This document shows, one piece after another, positions 26,903 to 36,237 of a stretch of DNA of 64,000 bases (within the stretch, counting starts at the first letter, position 1; each line of letters begins with the position of its first letter). Made by a program: the position numbers and the translations under genes. The DNA comes from Tissierella sp. P1. Lineage in GTDB: Bacteria; Bacillota; Clostridia; Tissierellales; Tissierellaceae. The notes below the pieces were generated by a model. The model worked only from the letters and a program-made list of their open reading frames with translations, was not told the DNA's origin and ran no database searches. The stretch spans positions 1-64,000 of the forward strand of contig NZ_NPMN01000024.1 of NCBI RefSeq assembly GCF_002266425.1, read 5' to 3'.

Positions 26903-27838
26903 TTATTTTTCCTCTATCTTCTCTATTTTTTCTATAATATCTGATAATCCAAGAGTCTTAGTCCAGCTAGACTCAACAAATTTTTTACCTATCTTCCTAT
27001 AAGGCTTATCTGGATTATGGAGATACATTAATTCTGTAGTAAGTCTCCCCTTCAAGCATAAAGGTCTGCCATTAGAAGGTGATTTGGCTCTTACTGCAAT
27101 GTTTTTATTTTCCTTAGATAATACTTCAAATTCACATCCATATGCACATACCTTACAGCTTACAGTTTTAACCTCTGCTTCCCAAACTCTCGTCTTGCCC
27201 AGTAGTCTCTTATCTACTAAAGCTCCTACAGGACATACAGTCACACACCTATTGCAGGATACACATTTTGAGGTTTCAAAGCTTTGATCATCATCTAAAA
27301 CTATCTGGGTATTATAACCTCTCTTAGCAAAGGCTAAAACTTCTCTTTCTCCCTTTATCTGAGAACAAGTTCTAACACATTTACCGCATAAGATACATTT
27401 ACTGTTATCTTTCAATATATATGGACTTGAAGTATCTATAAGTCTGGGTCTCATAGCGCCATCATGTTCTCTAAACCTAACATTATATCTATAGGAATAT
27501 TTCTGTAATAAACACTCTCCTGCTTTTTGGCAAGTCAAACAATCATTTGGATGACTATCTAATAAAAGTTGTAATATATCTTTCCTAGCATTTACTACTC
27601 TTTCAGTCTCCGTATTTACAACCATACCTTCTCTAACCTTGACAGAGCAGGAGGTTTCAAGTTTTTTACTGCCTTCTATTTCAACTATACATAATCTACA
27701 GGCTGATACCACTTCTAGATTAGGGTCATAGCAAAGAGCTGGAATCTCTATGTTAAGTTCTTTTGCAGCTTGGATTATAGAATAGTCTTCAGGCACCGTG
27801 ATCTTTTGTCCATCTATAGTAAGTGTTACATATTTCAT
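26903..27838 (-). CDS. NuoG-like Fe-S electron-transfer subunit of formate dehydrogenase complex (HylA-like)
   Basis: This 311-residue protein is built like the N terminus of the neighbouring fdhA: [2Fe-2S] domain (CYDPNLEVVSACRLC), HPNDCLTCQKAGECLLQ, CILCGKCVRTC, CVSCNRCVTVCP, then a fourth cluster motif CKVCAYGCEFE. It then runs into FVESSWTKTLGL, which matches the start of the catalytic domain (FVESSWDEAIKL) and stops. It therefore looks like an FdhA-type protein cut off before the molybdopterin domain, leaving a pure electron wire. It lies 17 bp after the NuoF-like gene. ATG at 27838 has AGGAGG upstream. Function as HylA in a bifurcating complex is inferred from gene order. Confidence 0.85.
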   Translation of the reverse strand: MKYVTLTIDGQKITVPEDYSIIQAAKELNIEIPALCYDPNLEVVSACRLCIVEIEGSKKLETSCSVKVREGMVVNTETERVVNARKDILQLLLDSHPNDCLTCQKAGECLLQKYSYRYNVRFREHDGAMRPRLIDTSSPYILKDNSKCILCGKCVRTCSQIKGEREVLAFAKRGYNTQIVLDDDQSFETSKCVSCNRCVTVCPVGALVDKRLLGKTRVWEAEVKTVSCKVCAYGCEFEVLSKENKNIAVRAKSPSNGRPLCLKGRLTTELMYLHNPDKPYRKIGKKFVESSWTKTLGLSDIIEKIEKIEEK

Positions 27839-27854
27839 CACTTTACCTCCTTCT

Positions 27855-29743
27855 CTATCTCTTAATTACTGCTCCAACAGGACATACTGTCATGCAATTA
27901 CCACATTTAATACATTTATCTGTATCTATTACATGTCTTTCCTTTACCTTTCCATCGATGCAGGAAACAGGACAGTTTCTAGCACATTTAGTACATCCAA
28001 TACATTTATCTGTAATATAGTATTCTAGAAGTGCTTGACATGCACCAGCAGGACATTTCTTATCTCTTATATGAGCCTCATATTCATGTCTAAAATATTT
28101 CAATGTAGTTATTACTGGATTAGCAGCTGATTGCCCAAGTCCACATAAAGAGGCAGAGCTAATTGTTTCAGATAGGCTTTCTAGTCTTTCTATATCTCCT
28201 TCTTCTCCCTTGCCTTCAGTAATTCTTTCCAAAATCTCAAGCATTCTCTTTGTACCTTCTCTGCATGGTACGCATTTACCACAAGATTCCTCTACAGTAA
28301 AGTCAAGGAAGAACCTAGCAATATCAACCATACAATTATTTTCATCCATTACAACCATTCCGCCTGAACCCATAATGGAACCTAATGCACCTAAGGATTC
28401 AAAGTCTACTGGCACATCTAAATATTCAGCTGGTATACAACCACCTGAAGGTCCACCAGTTTGTACAGCTTTAAATTCCTTACCATTTGGTATCCCGCCG
28501 CCAATATCATATACGATTTCCCTAAGAGTCATACCCATTGGTATTTCAACTAGTCCTGTATTTTCAATCTTTCCACCTAAAGCAAAAACTTTAGTTCCTG
28601 GAGATTTTTCTGTACCAATATTTCTAAACCATTCTACTCCTTTTTGAAATATTATTGGTACATTTGCAAGAGTTTCTACATTATTTATAATAGTTGGTTT
28701 CTGCCATAAACCTTTATGAGCAGTTCTATTGATTTTAGTTCTTGGCATCCCCCTTCTTCCCTCTATGGATTCCATAAGAGCTGTACCTTCACCGCATACA
28801 AAGCTCCCGCCCCAAGTCTTAATTCAATATCAAAATTGAAATCTGTACCTAATATATTTCTACCTAATAGTCCGTATTCTCTCGCTTGCTTTATAGCTAC
28901 TTCTAATCTTTGTACAGCTATTGGATACTCTGCTCTAACGTAAATAAAACCTTGTTCTGCACCTACTGCATAGCCAGCTATAGCCATAGCTTCCAGTACA
29001 GAGTGAGGGTCTCCCTCCAGTATTGATCTATCCATAAATGCACCAGGATCTCCCTCATCTGCATTACAGATTATATATTTTTGATCTGCATCATATTTAT
29101 ATGCTTCTTCCCACTTTCTCCCTGCTGGGAATCCTGCACCACCTCTACCACGTAAATTAGAGTCCTTCACAGTCTTTATTACTTCTTCTTGAGTCATTTC
29201 TGTTATTACTTTTGCTAGCGCTGAATATCCATCAAGTGCTATGTATTCTTCTATATCTTCTGGGGCTATAACTCCACAATTTCTAAGTGCGATTCTAGTT
29301 TGTTTTTTATAAAAGTTAACTTCGCTAACAGGTTTAATCTTATCCTCCACATAGGATTCCTTAAATAATCTTCTTTTAACTATATGACCTTTTACTATAT
29401 GCTCTTCTACGATTTCCTCAACATCTTCTAATTCAACATGGCTATAAAATACACCTTCAGGGTAGACTACTATATTTGGTCCTGATTCACATAGACCAAA
29501 ACAGCCTGTGAGTATTACTTGTATATCTTCAGATAACCCTTTTTCTTTTACCTTCTCTTCTATTAAATTCTTAATCTTATCTCCATTTGATGAGTGACAT
29601 CCCGTCCCACCACAAACTAATACATGGTGTTTTTTGAAACCCTCTCTCTCATCAATGAACTCCTTGCCTAGCTCTGACTGACGAAGCTTAATTCTATTTA
29701 GACTTTTTTCTTTAATTTCATTTAATTCTTTAATAGTGGTCAT
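27855..29743 (-). CDS. NuoF-like NADH-binding flavoprotein subunit (HylB/HydB-like; frameshifted)
   Basis: This is the NAD(H)- and FMN-binding subunit of the formate dehydrogenase complex. The first segment (29743 to about 28803) has a thioredoxin-like [2Fe-2S] domain ([10 protein letters not shown]...[12 protein letters not shown]) and the NADH/FMN site ([30 protein letters not shown]). The second (about 28800-27855) continues with the [12 protein letters not shown] junction, [12 protein letters not shown] for a [4Fe-4S] cluster, and a C-terminal two-cluster ferredoxin ([24 protein letters not shown]). A T is missing in the run GCTTTTG near 28799-28802; repair gives 629 residues, normal for HydB/NuoF fusions. 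It lies between the NuoE- and NuoG-like genes. Confidence 0.9.
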
Positions 29744-29759
29744 CGTCTACACCTCCATA

Positions 29760-30245
29760 TTATCTATATTTATCTAATATTCCTTTTACATCTTCAGGCT
29801 TCAATCTACCATATACATCATCATTCACTGATAAAACTGGTGCTAATCCACAAGCTCCAATACATCTGGTGGCCGTTAATGAGAATTTCATATCTGGTGT
29901 AGTTTGTCCTGATTCAATACCTAGCTCTTCCATAACCTTATTAAGTAATTCTTGAGATCCTTTTACATAACATGCAGTTCCTAAACAAATTCCAATTTTG
30001 AATTCACCTTTTGGTATTAATGAAAATTGGGAATAAAAAGTAGCTACTCCATATATTTCGGATAACGGTACATTTAATCCTTTTGATATCATTTCTAAAA
30101 CTTCAACCGGCAAATAGCCAAATTTAGCTTGTGCCTCTTGTAGTACAGGCATTAAAGCTCCTTGCTTTTCTTTGTTGTCTTTAATAAAAATCTTAAATTC
30201 ATCAAGCTTGTCCTTATTCTTCTCTAAATCAAATTTAAACTCCAC
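29760..30245 (-). CDS. NuoE-like [2Fe-2S] subunit (HylC/HydC-like)
   Basis: This is a thioredoxin-fold [2Fe-2S] subunit of NADH-linked complexes, 161 residues. Cluster ligands are visible in GICLGTACYVKGS and TRCIGACGLAP, and the family signature YGVATFYSQFS precedes them. GTG start with AAGGAGGG upstream. It is the first gene of the operon that continues with NuoF-, NuoG-like, ferritin-like, fdhA, mogA and mobA. Together with the next two it would exchange electrons between formate dehydrogenase, NAD(H) and probably ferredoxin. Confidence 0.93.
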   Translation of the reverse strand: MEFKFDLEKNKDKLDEFKIFIKDNKEKQGALMPVLQEAQAKFGYLPVEVLEMISKGLNVPLSEIYGVATFYSQFSLIPKGEFKIGICLGTACYVKGSQELLNKVMEELGIESGQTTPDMKFSLTATRCIGACGLAPVLSVNDDVYGRLKPEDVKGILDKYR

Positions 30246-30390
30246 TTATAGCCCTCCTTTTTATTAATATTACTAAAGAATATACAACAATCAAAAGGTA
30301 CTGTCCATAGTAATATTTACTATTTTCACCATGCAATATCTGATATTAATATCTATTAAATTTATCTATGTATCCCAATTAGACAATATC

Positions 30391-30419
30391 ATTCTATAAT
30401 AGTCCATATATTTTGTCAA
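30391..30419 (-). promoter_or_regulatory. Sigma-A promoter of the formate dehydrogenase operon
   Basis: Minus-strand TTGACA-N17-TAGAAT. It predicts a leader of about 140 nt before the NuoE-like start, in which I see only short A/T-rich repeats. The rest of the gap 30246-30585 shows no gene. Confidence 0.55.
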
Positions 30420-30585
30420 TTTATAAATGCTCATTAATACTGGCGAAACCATCATTTTTCTGAATATATTTGAAACTTTTATATACTTTTATAATAAGTA
30501 TTTTATAAAAATTATTATTTTCTACATTTCTTTCTATATTTATATAGTATAATTTATTATATATGACTAATAGGAGGTGGTTTTT

Positions 30586-31452
30586 TTGTTAAAAACTAAC
30601 AGAGACAAACTAGTAATTCAATCGGTACAGGGTAAAATTCATAGCCCTATAATGGGACCAAGCCCTTATAGAATAAGTGGTGATGGCAGACCTATGATTT
30701 TACATGCCACTGGTGGTATTACATACAATTTTCAAATCGGAGATTGTTGTATGGATCTTGTAGGAGACCATGTAGAACCAGGTGTAAGTATTAGAAATGA
30801 AGAAGTAGCTGAAAATAGAGCCTTAATGGTTCTATCCTGTGTAGGTAACGAGGCTAGAGTAATATCTGGCGACGCAAAAGGTGCAAAGGGATTTGTTACT
30901 GGAATGCATGGTGGAATTGAACATGTTATGATATATTTCCCTCAAGAAGACCTAGAAAAAATGGCTATAAATGACAATATACTTATTAAAGCCCATGGTC
31001 AAGGCCTTGCAATTGAAGGTCATGATGATATAGTAGTAATGAATCTTGATCCTAATTTATTTGAAAAAATAGGCATTAAAGAGAATGAAAATGGAGAACT
31101 GGAAGTTCCAGTAGTAACTGAAATACCAGCACATCTAATGGGTTCAGGCATAGGTAGTGCTACTAGTTTTAGTGGAGATTATGACATAACTACAGGAGAT
31201 GAAAAAGCAGTAAAAGAATATGGAATAGATAGACTTAAGTTTGGCGACTTAGTTCTTTTGAAAGACTGTGACAATACCTATGGGCGTCAATATTTAGAAG
31301 GTGCTGTAACTATTGGTGTAGTAGTACACAGTAATTGCATACTAGCAGGACATGGCCCTGGTGTTACTGGACTTTTAAGCTGCAAGACTTCTAAGATAAA
31401 GGGAATAAAAACTGAGGATGCCAACATAGCTAATTATTTAGGTGTAAAATAA
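30586..31452 (+). CDS. DUF4438 domain-containing protein
   Basis: This 288-residue cytoplasmic protein matches the DUF4438 family of anaerobic bacteria and archaea, whose function is not known. Conserved glycine/histidine-rich stretches are visible: ATGGITYNFQIGDCCMDLVGDHVEPGVS, SGDAKGAKGFVTGMHGG, LMGSGIGSATSFSGDYDI and AGHGPGVTGLLSC. TTG at 30586 is preferred because AGGAGG is then 8 nt away; an in-frame GTG at 30577 overlaps the ribosome-binding site. The next gene begins 1 bp after its stop. No link to the neighbouring formate dehydrogenase operon is evident. Confidence 0.75.
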   Translation: MLKTNRDKLVIQSVQGKIHSPIMGPSPYRISGDGRPMILHATGGITYNFQIGDCCMDLVGDHVEPGVSIRNEEVAENRALMVLSCVGNEARVISGDAKGAKGFVTGMHGGIEHVMIYFPQEDLEKMAINDNILIKAHGQGLAIEGHDDIVVMNLDPNLFEKIGIKENENGELEVPVVTEIPAHLMGSGIGSATSFSGDYDITTGDEKAVKEYGIDRLKFGDLVLLKDCDNTYGRQYLEGAVTIGVVVHSNCILAGHGPGVTGLLSCKTSKIKGIKTEDANIANYLGVK

Positions 31453-31453
31453 A

Positions 31454-31753
31454 ATGAATCTTATTTCAAATTTTAATAATAGGGAGATCTTTTTATTAAT
31501 TTATTTAATATCCATAAACCTTATTTCTTTCATATTATTTGGTATAGATAAAAATAAAGCTGAAAAGAAAGAATGGAGAATATCTGAAGCATCTTTGCTT
31601 CTTACGTCTACCTTTGGTGGCTCTATAGGTGCTTTAATTGGCATGGTGGTTTTTAAACATAAATTAAGTAAAAAGAAATTCTATATTGGTATTCCTTGCA
31701 TTCTTGTATTGAACAAGATCATTGAATTAATTATATTTAATAATATCAGATAA
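31454..31753 (+). CDS. DUF1294 family small membrane protein
   Basis: This 99-residue protein has about three membrane segments and the DUF1294 pattern FGIDKNKAEKKEWRISEASLLL, then FGGSIGALIGMVVFKHKLSKKKFYIGIP. It starts 1 bp after the DUF4438 gene and is probably translated by coupling. Function is unknown. Confidence 0.8.
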   Translation: MNLISNFNNREIFLLIYLISINLISFILFGIDKNKAEKKEWRISEASLLLTSTFGGSIGALIGMVVFKHKLSKKKFYIGIPCILVLNKIIELIIFNNIR

Positions 31754-31757
31754 TAAT

Positions 31758-31783
31758 AATGACAGGGAACTATCCCTGTCATT
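31758..31783. terminator. Bidirectional terminator between DUF1294 and zinc-ribbon genes
   Basis: Perfect 11-bp arms AATGACAGGGA/TCCCTGTCATT around ACTA, placed between two convergent genes. Confidence 0.7.
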
Positions 31784-31788
31784 AATTC

Positions 31789-31959
31789 TTATCTTCTAAA
31801 ACCTCTGTTGTTACCTTTTTCTTGTTTTCTTTTTTTCCTACAATCTACACATCTTTGCGGTTCATTATCAAAACCTTTTTCCTTGTAGAATTCTTGCTCT
31901 CTTTCTGTAAAAACAAAGTCAGTACCACAGTCTTTACATTTTATTGTCTTATCTGCCAT
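31789..31959 (-). CDS. Small zinc-ribbon protein
   Basis: This 56-residue protein has two CxxC pairs, CKDCGTDFVFTEREQEFY and RCVDCRKKRKQEK, the pattern of the probable zinc-ribbon (zf-trcl-like) proteins common in clostridia, followed by a basic Arg/Lys/Gly tail that may touch nucleic acid. AGGAGG precedes the ATG at 31959. It is monocistronic, convergent with the DUF1294 gene. Exact function is unknown. Confidence 0.8.
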   Translation of the reverse strand: MADKTIKCKDCGTDFVFTEREQEFYKEKGFDNEPQRCVDCRKKRKQEKGNNRGFRR

Positions 31960-32128
31960 TTCAACATTCCTCCTTTACATTTATTATAAGATTTAAAACA
32001 AAATCAAAAATATTGCATAAAAGAGGAAATGTTGTTTGCTCGATTAGTAATCTTCTTAATTTTAAATCTTATTTGATACTAATAGTATAATTCTAATTTT
32101 TAAACTATGCAATAAAATTCTTTATATC

Positions 32129-32743
32129 TTATTTAAATATTCCAAATGGCTTACCTACAGGTAAAAAGGTTTTTCCAAAATGCTCATTTAATACTGATGC
32201 ACCACAGCCATAGAATGACAATAAGGAAATTATCAATTCTGAATATGCTGCTAATTTATGTGGAAATTCCCCCATAATACCAAAGGAATCAAGAGTTAAT
32301 CCAATGAATAATAGGTCTATAAAGAAGAATATTAAAAATAATACCTTATGTGTTTCCATAGCACCTATAGTCATAAAAATTGTAAATATTAGATATCCCA
32401 AAAATGCAAATCCTAATTGTTTTGTGTCTACACTTGATGCTAGGGCTTGTCCAAATACTCCCATATTTATCATCCAAGATGTAGCAACACCCATCCAAAA
32501 GAACGCATAGGCTCCAAATGCAGTCGTACCAAAAGTATTATTTCTTTTTGAATCATTGATACAAGCAAATAATTGAGCAAAAGCACCTAAAAATATTGCC
32601 CATGGTATTACAAATGATAAACCTTGTGTAAGACCTAGTTTTTGCGATGATGCCACTAATGTGACCATTGCTAATCCAAATAAGCCCATGGCCGATGGAT
32701 CTGCATTAACAATTTTTACATTTTCTGTCTGAATTTTCTCCAT
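32129..32743 (-). CDS. Acetate uptake transporter, GPR1/FUN34/YaaH (SatP) family
   Basis: This is a six-helix membrane protein of 204 residues, similar to SatP/YaaH acetate-succinate channels. The N terminus has ADPSAMGLFGLAM, corresponding to the NPAPLGL-type signature of the family. Membrane segments follow in pairs, including FGTTAFGAYAFFWMGVATSWM and the C-terminal FYGCGASVLNEHFGK. ATG at 32743 has AGGAGG upstream; the longer reading from 32785 lacks one. In an amino-acid fermenter it could export or take up acetate. Substrate is inferred from family only. Confidence 0.82.
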   Translation of the reverse strand: MEKIQTENVKIVNADPSAMGLFGLAMVTLVASSQKLGLTQGLSFVIPWAIFLGAFAQLFACINDSKRNNTFGTTAFGAYAFFWMGVATSWMINMGVFGQALASSVDTKQLGFAFLGYLIFTIFMTIGAMETHKVLFLIFFFIDLLFIGLTLDSFGIMGEFPHKLAAYSELIISLLSFYGCGASVLNEHFGKTFLPVGKPFGIFK

Positions 32744-32834
32744 AAAATCCTCCTTTAAATAATATAATCTCATATATAATACCATGTTTTAGATTTATAT
32801 CAAGTTATTTTTTTATCATATTTAAAGGATAGAT

Positions 32835-33512
32835 TTAAATATTTTCTATTTGCCAGTCTATGGGCTTTTTCCCTATGGATTCTAAAAATTTATTGGTCTT
32901 AGAAAAAGGTTTGGACCCAAAAAAGCCTCTGCTAGCCGATAATGGACTAGGATGAACTGAGGTTATTATATAGTGTTTTGGATTAGTTATAAAAGCTCTC
33001 TTCTTAATTGCATTGTTTCCCCAAAGAATAAATACTATAGGATCTTCTCTCTCATTTAGCAATTTAATAATATGATCTGTAAATATTTCCCAACCAATTT
33101 TACTATGGGAATTAGCATCTCCAGCTCTTACAGTTAAAGATGTATTTAGTAGCAATACTCCCTCTTTAGCCCATTTAGTTAGAGTACCATTATTTGGTAT
33201 ATAACAGCCTAAGTCATCTTTTAATTCCTTATAAATATTTACCAATGAAGGTGGTATCCTAACTCCTGGTTTTACTGAAAAGCTTAGTCCATATGCTTGA
33301 TTAGGACCATGATAAGGATCTTGCCCTAATATAACTACTTTAACATCCTTATAAGAAGTATAATGTAATGCGTTAAATATATCATTCATATCTGGATATA
33401 TAGTTCTAGTCCTATATTCATTAATCAAAAATTGTCTCAATTTTTGATAATATTCCTTTTGCATTTCTCCTTCTAATAAGTCTTGCCAATCATTATTAAA
33501 TATTTTTTTCAT
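32835..33512 (-). CDS. ung: Uracil-DNA glycosylase
   Basis: Family 1 uracil-DNA glycosylase removes uracil from DNA for base-excision repair. The 225-residue protein has the catalytic water-activating motif [18 protein letters not shown], the SLVNIYKEL segment, [12 protein letters not shown], and the DNA-binding loop [13 protein letters not shown] near the C terminus. All diagnostic residues are present. The start MKKIFNNDW is preceded by a weak Shine-Dalgarno region. It follows alr on the minus strand with 42 bp between, possibly in one transcript. Confidence 0.96.
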   Translation of the reverse strand: MKKIFNNDWQDLLEGEMQKEYYQKLRQFLINEYRTRTIYPDMNDIFNALHYTSYKDVKVVILGQDPYHGPNQAYGLSFSVKPGVRIPPSLVNIYKELKDDLGCYIPNNGTLTKWAKEGVLLLNTSLTVRAGDANSHSKIGWEIFTDHIIKLLNEREDPIVFILWGNNAIKKRAFITNPKHYIITSVHPSPLSASRGFFGSKPFSKTNKFLESIGKKPIDWQIENI

Positions 33513-33554
33513 ATAGTTTCACCTCTATTTATTATCCTGAGTCAATTCCATATC

Positions 33555-34721
33555 CTACAATTCTAATAAATAATCCGTTACATTTATTATTTCTTTATTC
33601 TTTATATATATTCTAGGCAATCTCTTGTTAAACATACATTGCACGGCTGCTGGAATTTGACCACTTTTATTTGCAACTTCCTCTATGGTAATTTCTTTAT
33701 CTAAGCTCTTACCCATAAGTATTACTTCATCTCCTCTTTTTACATCTAATCCAGTTACATCTATCATTAATTGATCCATGCAAATTCTACCTACTATAGG
33801 AACTACAGTATTATTAACTATACAATTTCCTTTATTGCTAAGTTCTCTACTAAATCCGTCTGCGTATCCTATTGGCACTGTGGCTATCTTTGTTTTCTTT
33901 TTAGCTTCATATATAAGCCCATAACTTAATTTTTCTCCACTTCCAATTTCCTTCACATGAGATATTTGAGCTTTTAATGTTAGAATATTTTTAAGTTTTA
34001 AAAGTTCTCTATCGGCATTAGGGAATGGATATACGCCATATAAAATAATTCCAGCTCTTACCATATCATAGTTTAAGTCTGGGAAATTCATTATAGCTGC
34101 ACTATTGCTAATATGCTTTATTGGAATATTTATATCTAACTTCTGTAATGCGTTACAAACATAATCAAATCTTCTTACCTGCTCCATTGTATAACTAGGA
34201 TCATCATCGGAAGCGGCAAAGTGAGTAAACATTCCCTCTACTTCTATATTATCCATGTTATAAATATCCTTAATATCTTTTATACCATCTTCATTAGGCA
34301 TAAATCCTAACCTATTCATTCCAGTTTCAATTTTTACATGTATCTTTACTGTTCTATTTAATCTCTTTGCTAACTGAGAAAAAATCTCACCCTGTTCTTT
34401 AAGATACACAGTTAAAGTAATATCATTTAAAATAGCCTTTTCTGCTAAGTACTCTGGTGTATAACCCATGATTAATATTTCTGCATCCTTCACATATTTT
34501 CGTATATGAAGTGCCTCTGAAAGATGTGCCACACCGAACTTTTTAACACCTTCTTCCATTAGAGTCCTAACTATTTGTACAGCACCGTGCTCGTATGCGT
34601 CTGCTTTAACTACTGCCATTAGTTCAGTTTTTTCTTTCAATATACTTCTGATTTCCTTATGATTATGGATAAGATTGTCTAAATCTATTTCCATCCATGC
34701 TGGTCTTGTTAGTTTTTCCAA
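33555..34721 (-). CDS. alr: Alanine racemase
   Basis: This PLP-dependent racemase supplies D-alanine for peptidoglycan. The 388-residue protein has the fold-III PLP site AVVKADAYEHG (Lys forms the Schiff base), KIHVKIETGMNRLG, the HISNSAA stretch, GIILYGVYP, the catalytic Tyr in the SYGLIYEAKK region, and VGRICMDQLMID. TTG at 34721 is preferred because GGAGGTG is about 8 nt upstream; a GTG at 34730 overlaps that site. A vanT-like membrane domain is absent. The proline racemase (48235-49241) is unrelated. Confidence 0.95.
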   Translation of the reverse strand: MEKLTRPAWMEIDLDNLIHNHKEIRSILKEKTELMAVVKADAYEHGAVQIVRTLMEEGVKKFGVAHLSEALHIRKYVKDAEILIMGYTPEYLAEKAILNDITLTVYLKEQGEIFSQLAKRLNRTVKIHVKIETGMNRLGFMPNEDGIKDIKDIYNMDNIEVEGMFTHFAASDDDPSYTMEQVRRFDYVCNALQKLDINIPIKHISNSAAIMNFPDLNYDMVRAGIILYGVYPFPNADRELLKLKNILTLKAQISHVKEIGSGEKLSYGLIYEAKKKTKIATVPIGYADGFSRELSNKGNCIVNNTVVPIVGRICMDQLMIDVTGLDVKRGDEVILMGKSLDKEITIEEVANKSGQIPAAVQCMFNKRLPRIYIKNKEIINVTDYLLEL

Positions 34722-34783
34722 TAAAGACACCTCCGTTATTTTAATCCTTTGTATATTAAATTATAATATATTCTATCAAAAAT

Positions 34784-34826
34784 CTATAATTAAAGCTAAG
34801 CTTTTTCAGCTTAGCTTTAATTATAG
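34784..34826 (-). terminator. Strong hairpin between glycosyltransferase gene and alr
   Basis: Perfect 18-bp arms (34784-34801 and 34809-34826) with a TTTTTCA loop on the plus strand, followed on the minus strand by ATTTTTGA. It probably ends transcription from the glycosyltransferase gene. Confidence 0.65.
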
Positions 34827-34833
34827 AAACGGG

Positions 34834-34907
34834 ACTTCCTATTCATACTATGATAAATATATAAATAATCTCATCTATAATGTGATTATTATATGTATAG
34901 GAAGTCT
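34834..34907. repeat. Inverted repeat bounding a 54-bp AT-rich segment
   Basis: GACTTCCTAT (34834-34843) and ATAGGAAGTC (34898-34907) are perfect inverted 10-bp arms next to the alr-side terminator. The inner segment has further weak pairing. It may be a small RNA hairpin or a mobile-element relic; nothing else supports either. Confidence 0.3.
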
Positions 34908-34995
34908 TAACGAAAATCTATTTGTAAATCCAGCTAATATCATTCTTTACCTCTTATAGCTAAATACTTATTTATATAAATCTATATTTAGTTTC

Positions 34996-36069
34996 TTATT
35001 TACCAATGTTTTTAAAATAACTCCTATTATATTCTACAGCTGGATCATTAGGCTTATATTCTGCTGCTCTATCATTATATTTTATTGCTTCCTCTATGTT
35101 TCCAAGCCTCTCATAGCACACACATAATTGTATACATGGAATATATCCCCAATAATCATGTTGAATAAATCCCCAATTATCAATTGGCTTTTCTAATTCT
35201 AAAACTAACTTATACCAAAATATGGCTTTTTCATACTCTTTATTACTAAGATAATAATATCCAAGCTGGCAACAAATTTCTGCCCTTGGAGTATCATATT
35301 CAAAGCTCTTCAGTAAAGCCCTTAGCATATTTTTTTTATCATTTTTATTATTATAGCAAATTGAAAGATTATGGCAAGCACTTATATTATCTTCTCTCCA
35401 CCCTTTTTCTGTGTCTAAGAACTTATTAAAGTATTCTATTGCATCATCATATTCTTCATTATAAAACAATTCTCTAGCATAATAATATAGTCCCCTAGGT
35501 GTTAAATCTGTTCCCCTTAATATAGCTTTTTTATAGATAGCTATATTTCTACCTCCAACAGTGGGACGTTCTTTTTTGTGAGTTATACAAATATCAGAAT
35601 TTATTATGTTTCCATTTAATTCTAGATATTCATGAACGGGCTCCATCCACTGATAATTATTTATTCTTTTTAGCAAGCGTTCTCTGAAATATGATAGAGT
35701 AATGTTACCATTTTCATCAAAACCTACGTTATATTTCATCATTACTATATCAACATTATGATCTAACTTTTGTTTCAGATCCTTGAACTTCTCTCTATCT
35801 CCTTCAAGAATAACATCATCAGCATCTAGCCAAAGGATAAAATCCTTTGTAGCTTTGGAAAAAGAGTAGTTTCTTGCTGCAGAAAAATCATCAATCCATT
35901 CAAAATCAAACACCTTACCTGTATATCCTTTGACAATTTCTTTTGTATTATCCTTAGATCCAGTATCTACTATTATTATTTCATCAACGATATCTTTTAC
36001 GCTATCTAAGCATCTAGATATAACATCTTCTTCATCCCTGACAATCATACATAAACTTATAGTTATCAT
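34996..36069 (-). CDS. Family 2 glycosyltransferase with TPR-like C terminus
   Basis: This is a GT2-type glycosyltransferase of 357 residues. The N-terminal GT-A domain has SLCMIVRDEEDVISRCLDS, IVDTGSKDNTKEI and the metal-binding LWLDADD. Residues about 180-350 form TPR-like helical repeats (YYARELFYNEEYDDAIEYFNKFL, QLGYYYLSNKEYEKAIFWYK, CYERLGNIEEAIKYNDRAAEY). This fusion is common in sporulating Firmicutes. No sugar or acceptor can be named. The collagen-like spore protein gene lies just upstream on the same strand, and glycosylation of its Thr-rich repeats is an attractive but unproven idea. Confidence 0.88.
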   Translation of the reverse strand: MITISLCMIVRDEEDVISRCLDSVKDIVDEIIIVDTGSKDNTKEIVKGYTGKVFDFEWIDDFSAARNYSFSKATKDFILWLDADDVILEGDREKFKDLKQKLDHNVDIVMMKYNVGFDENGNITLSYFRERLLKRINNYQWMEPVHEYLELNGNIINSDICITHKKERPTVGGRNIAIYKKAILRGTDLTPRGLYYYARELFYNEEYDDAIEYFNKFLDTEKGWREDNISACHNLSICYNNKNDKKNMLRALLKSFEYDTPRAEICCQLGYYYLSNKEYEKAIFWYKLVLELEKPIDNWGFIQHDYWGYIPCIQLCVCYERLGNIEEAIKYNDRAAEYKPNDPAVEYNRSYFKNIGK

Positions 36070-36178
36070 CTAATCACCTCAAAAACAATTTTCCATTATA
36101 TAATATGATAAAGTATTTATTTTTGTGATTTATACTAAAATATACATAGGTAACAGCCCCCTTATAGGGACAAAACAA

Positions 36179-36199
36179 ACCGCCGGCTAAGCCGACGGT
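36179..36199 (-). terminator. Terminator after collagen-like gene
   Basis: GC-rich hairpin ACCGTCGGC-TTA-GCCGGCGGT (minus strand, one mismatch) followed by TTGTTTTG, about 40 bp past the collagen-like gene stop. Confidence 0.65.
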
Positions 36200-36237
36200 C
36201 ATGATTTATAAAGGTCTTCTTACCCAAAAGATGTCTT

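Noticed and set aside
31986..32072. Widely spaced inverted repeat ATAAGATTTAAAA...TTTTAAATCTTAT
   Set aside because: The arms are only A/T-rich and 61 bp apart, with no T-run in the expected place. Not strong enough to call a terminator, RNA or mobile element.
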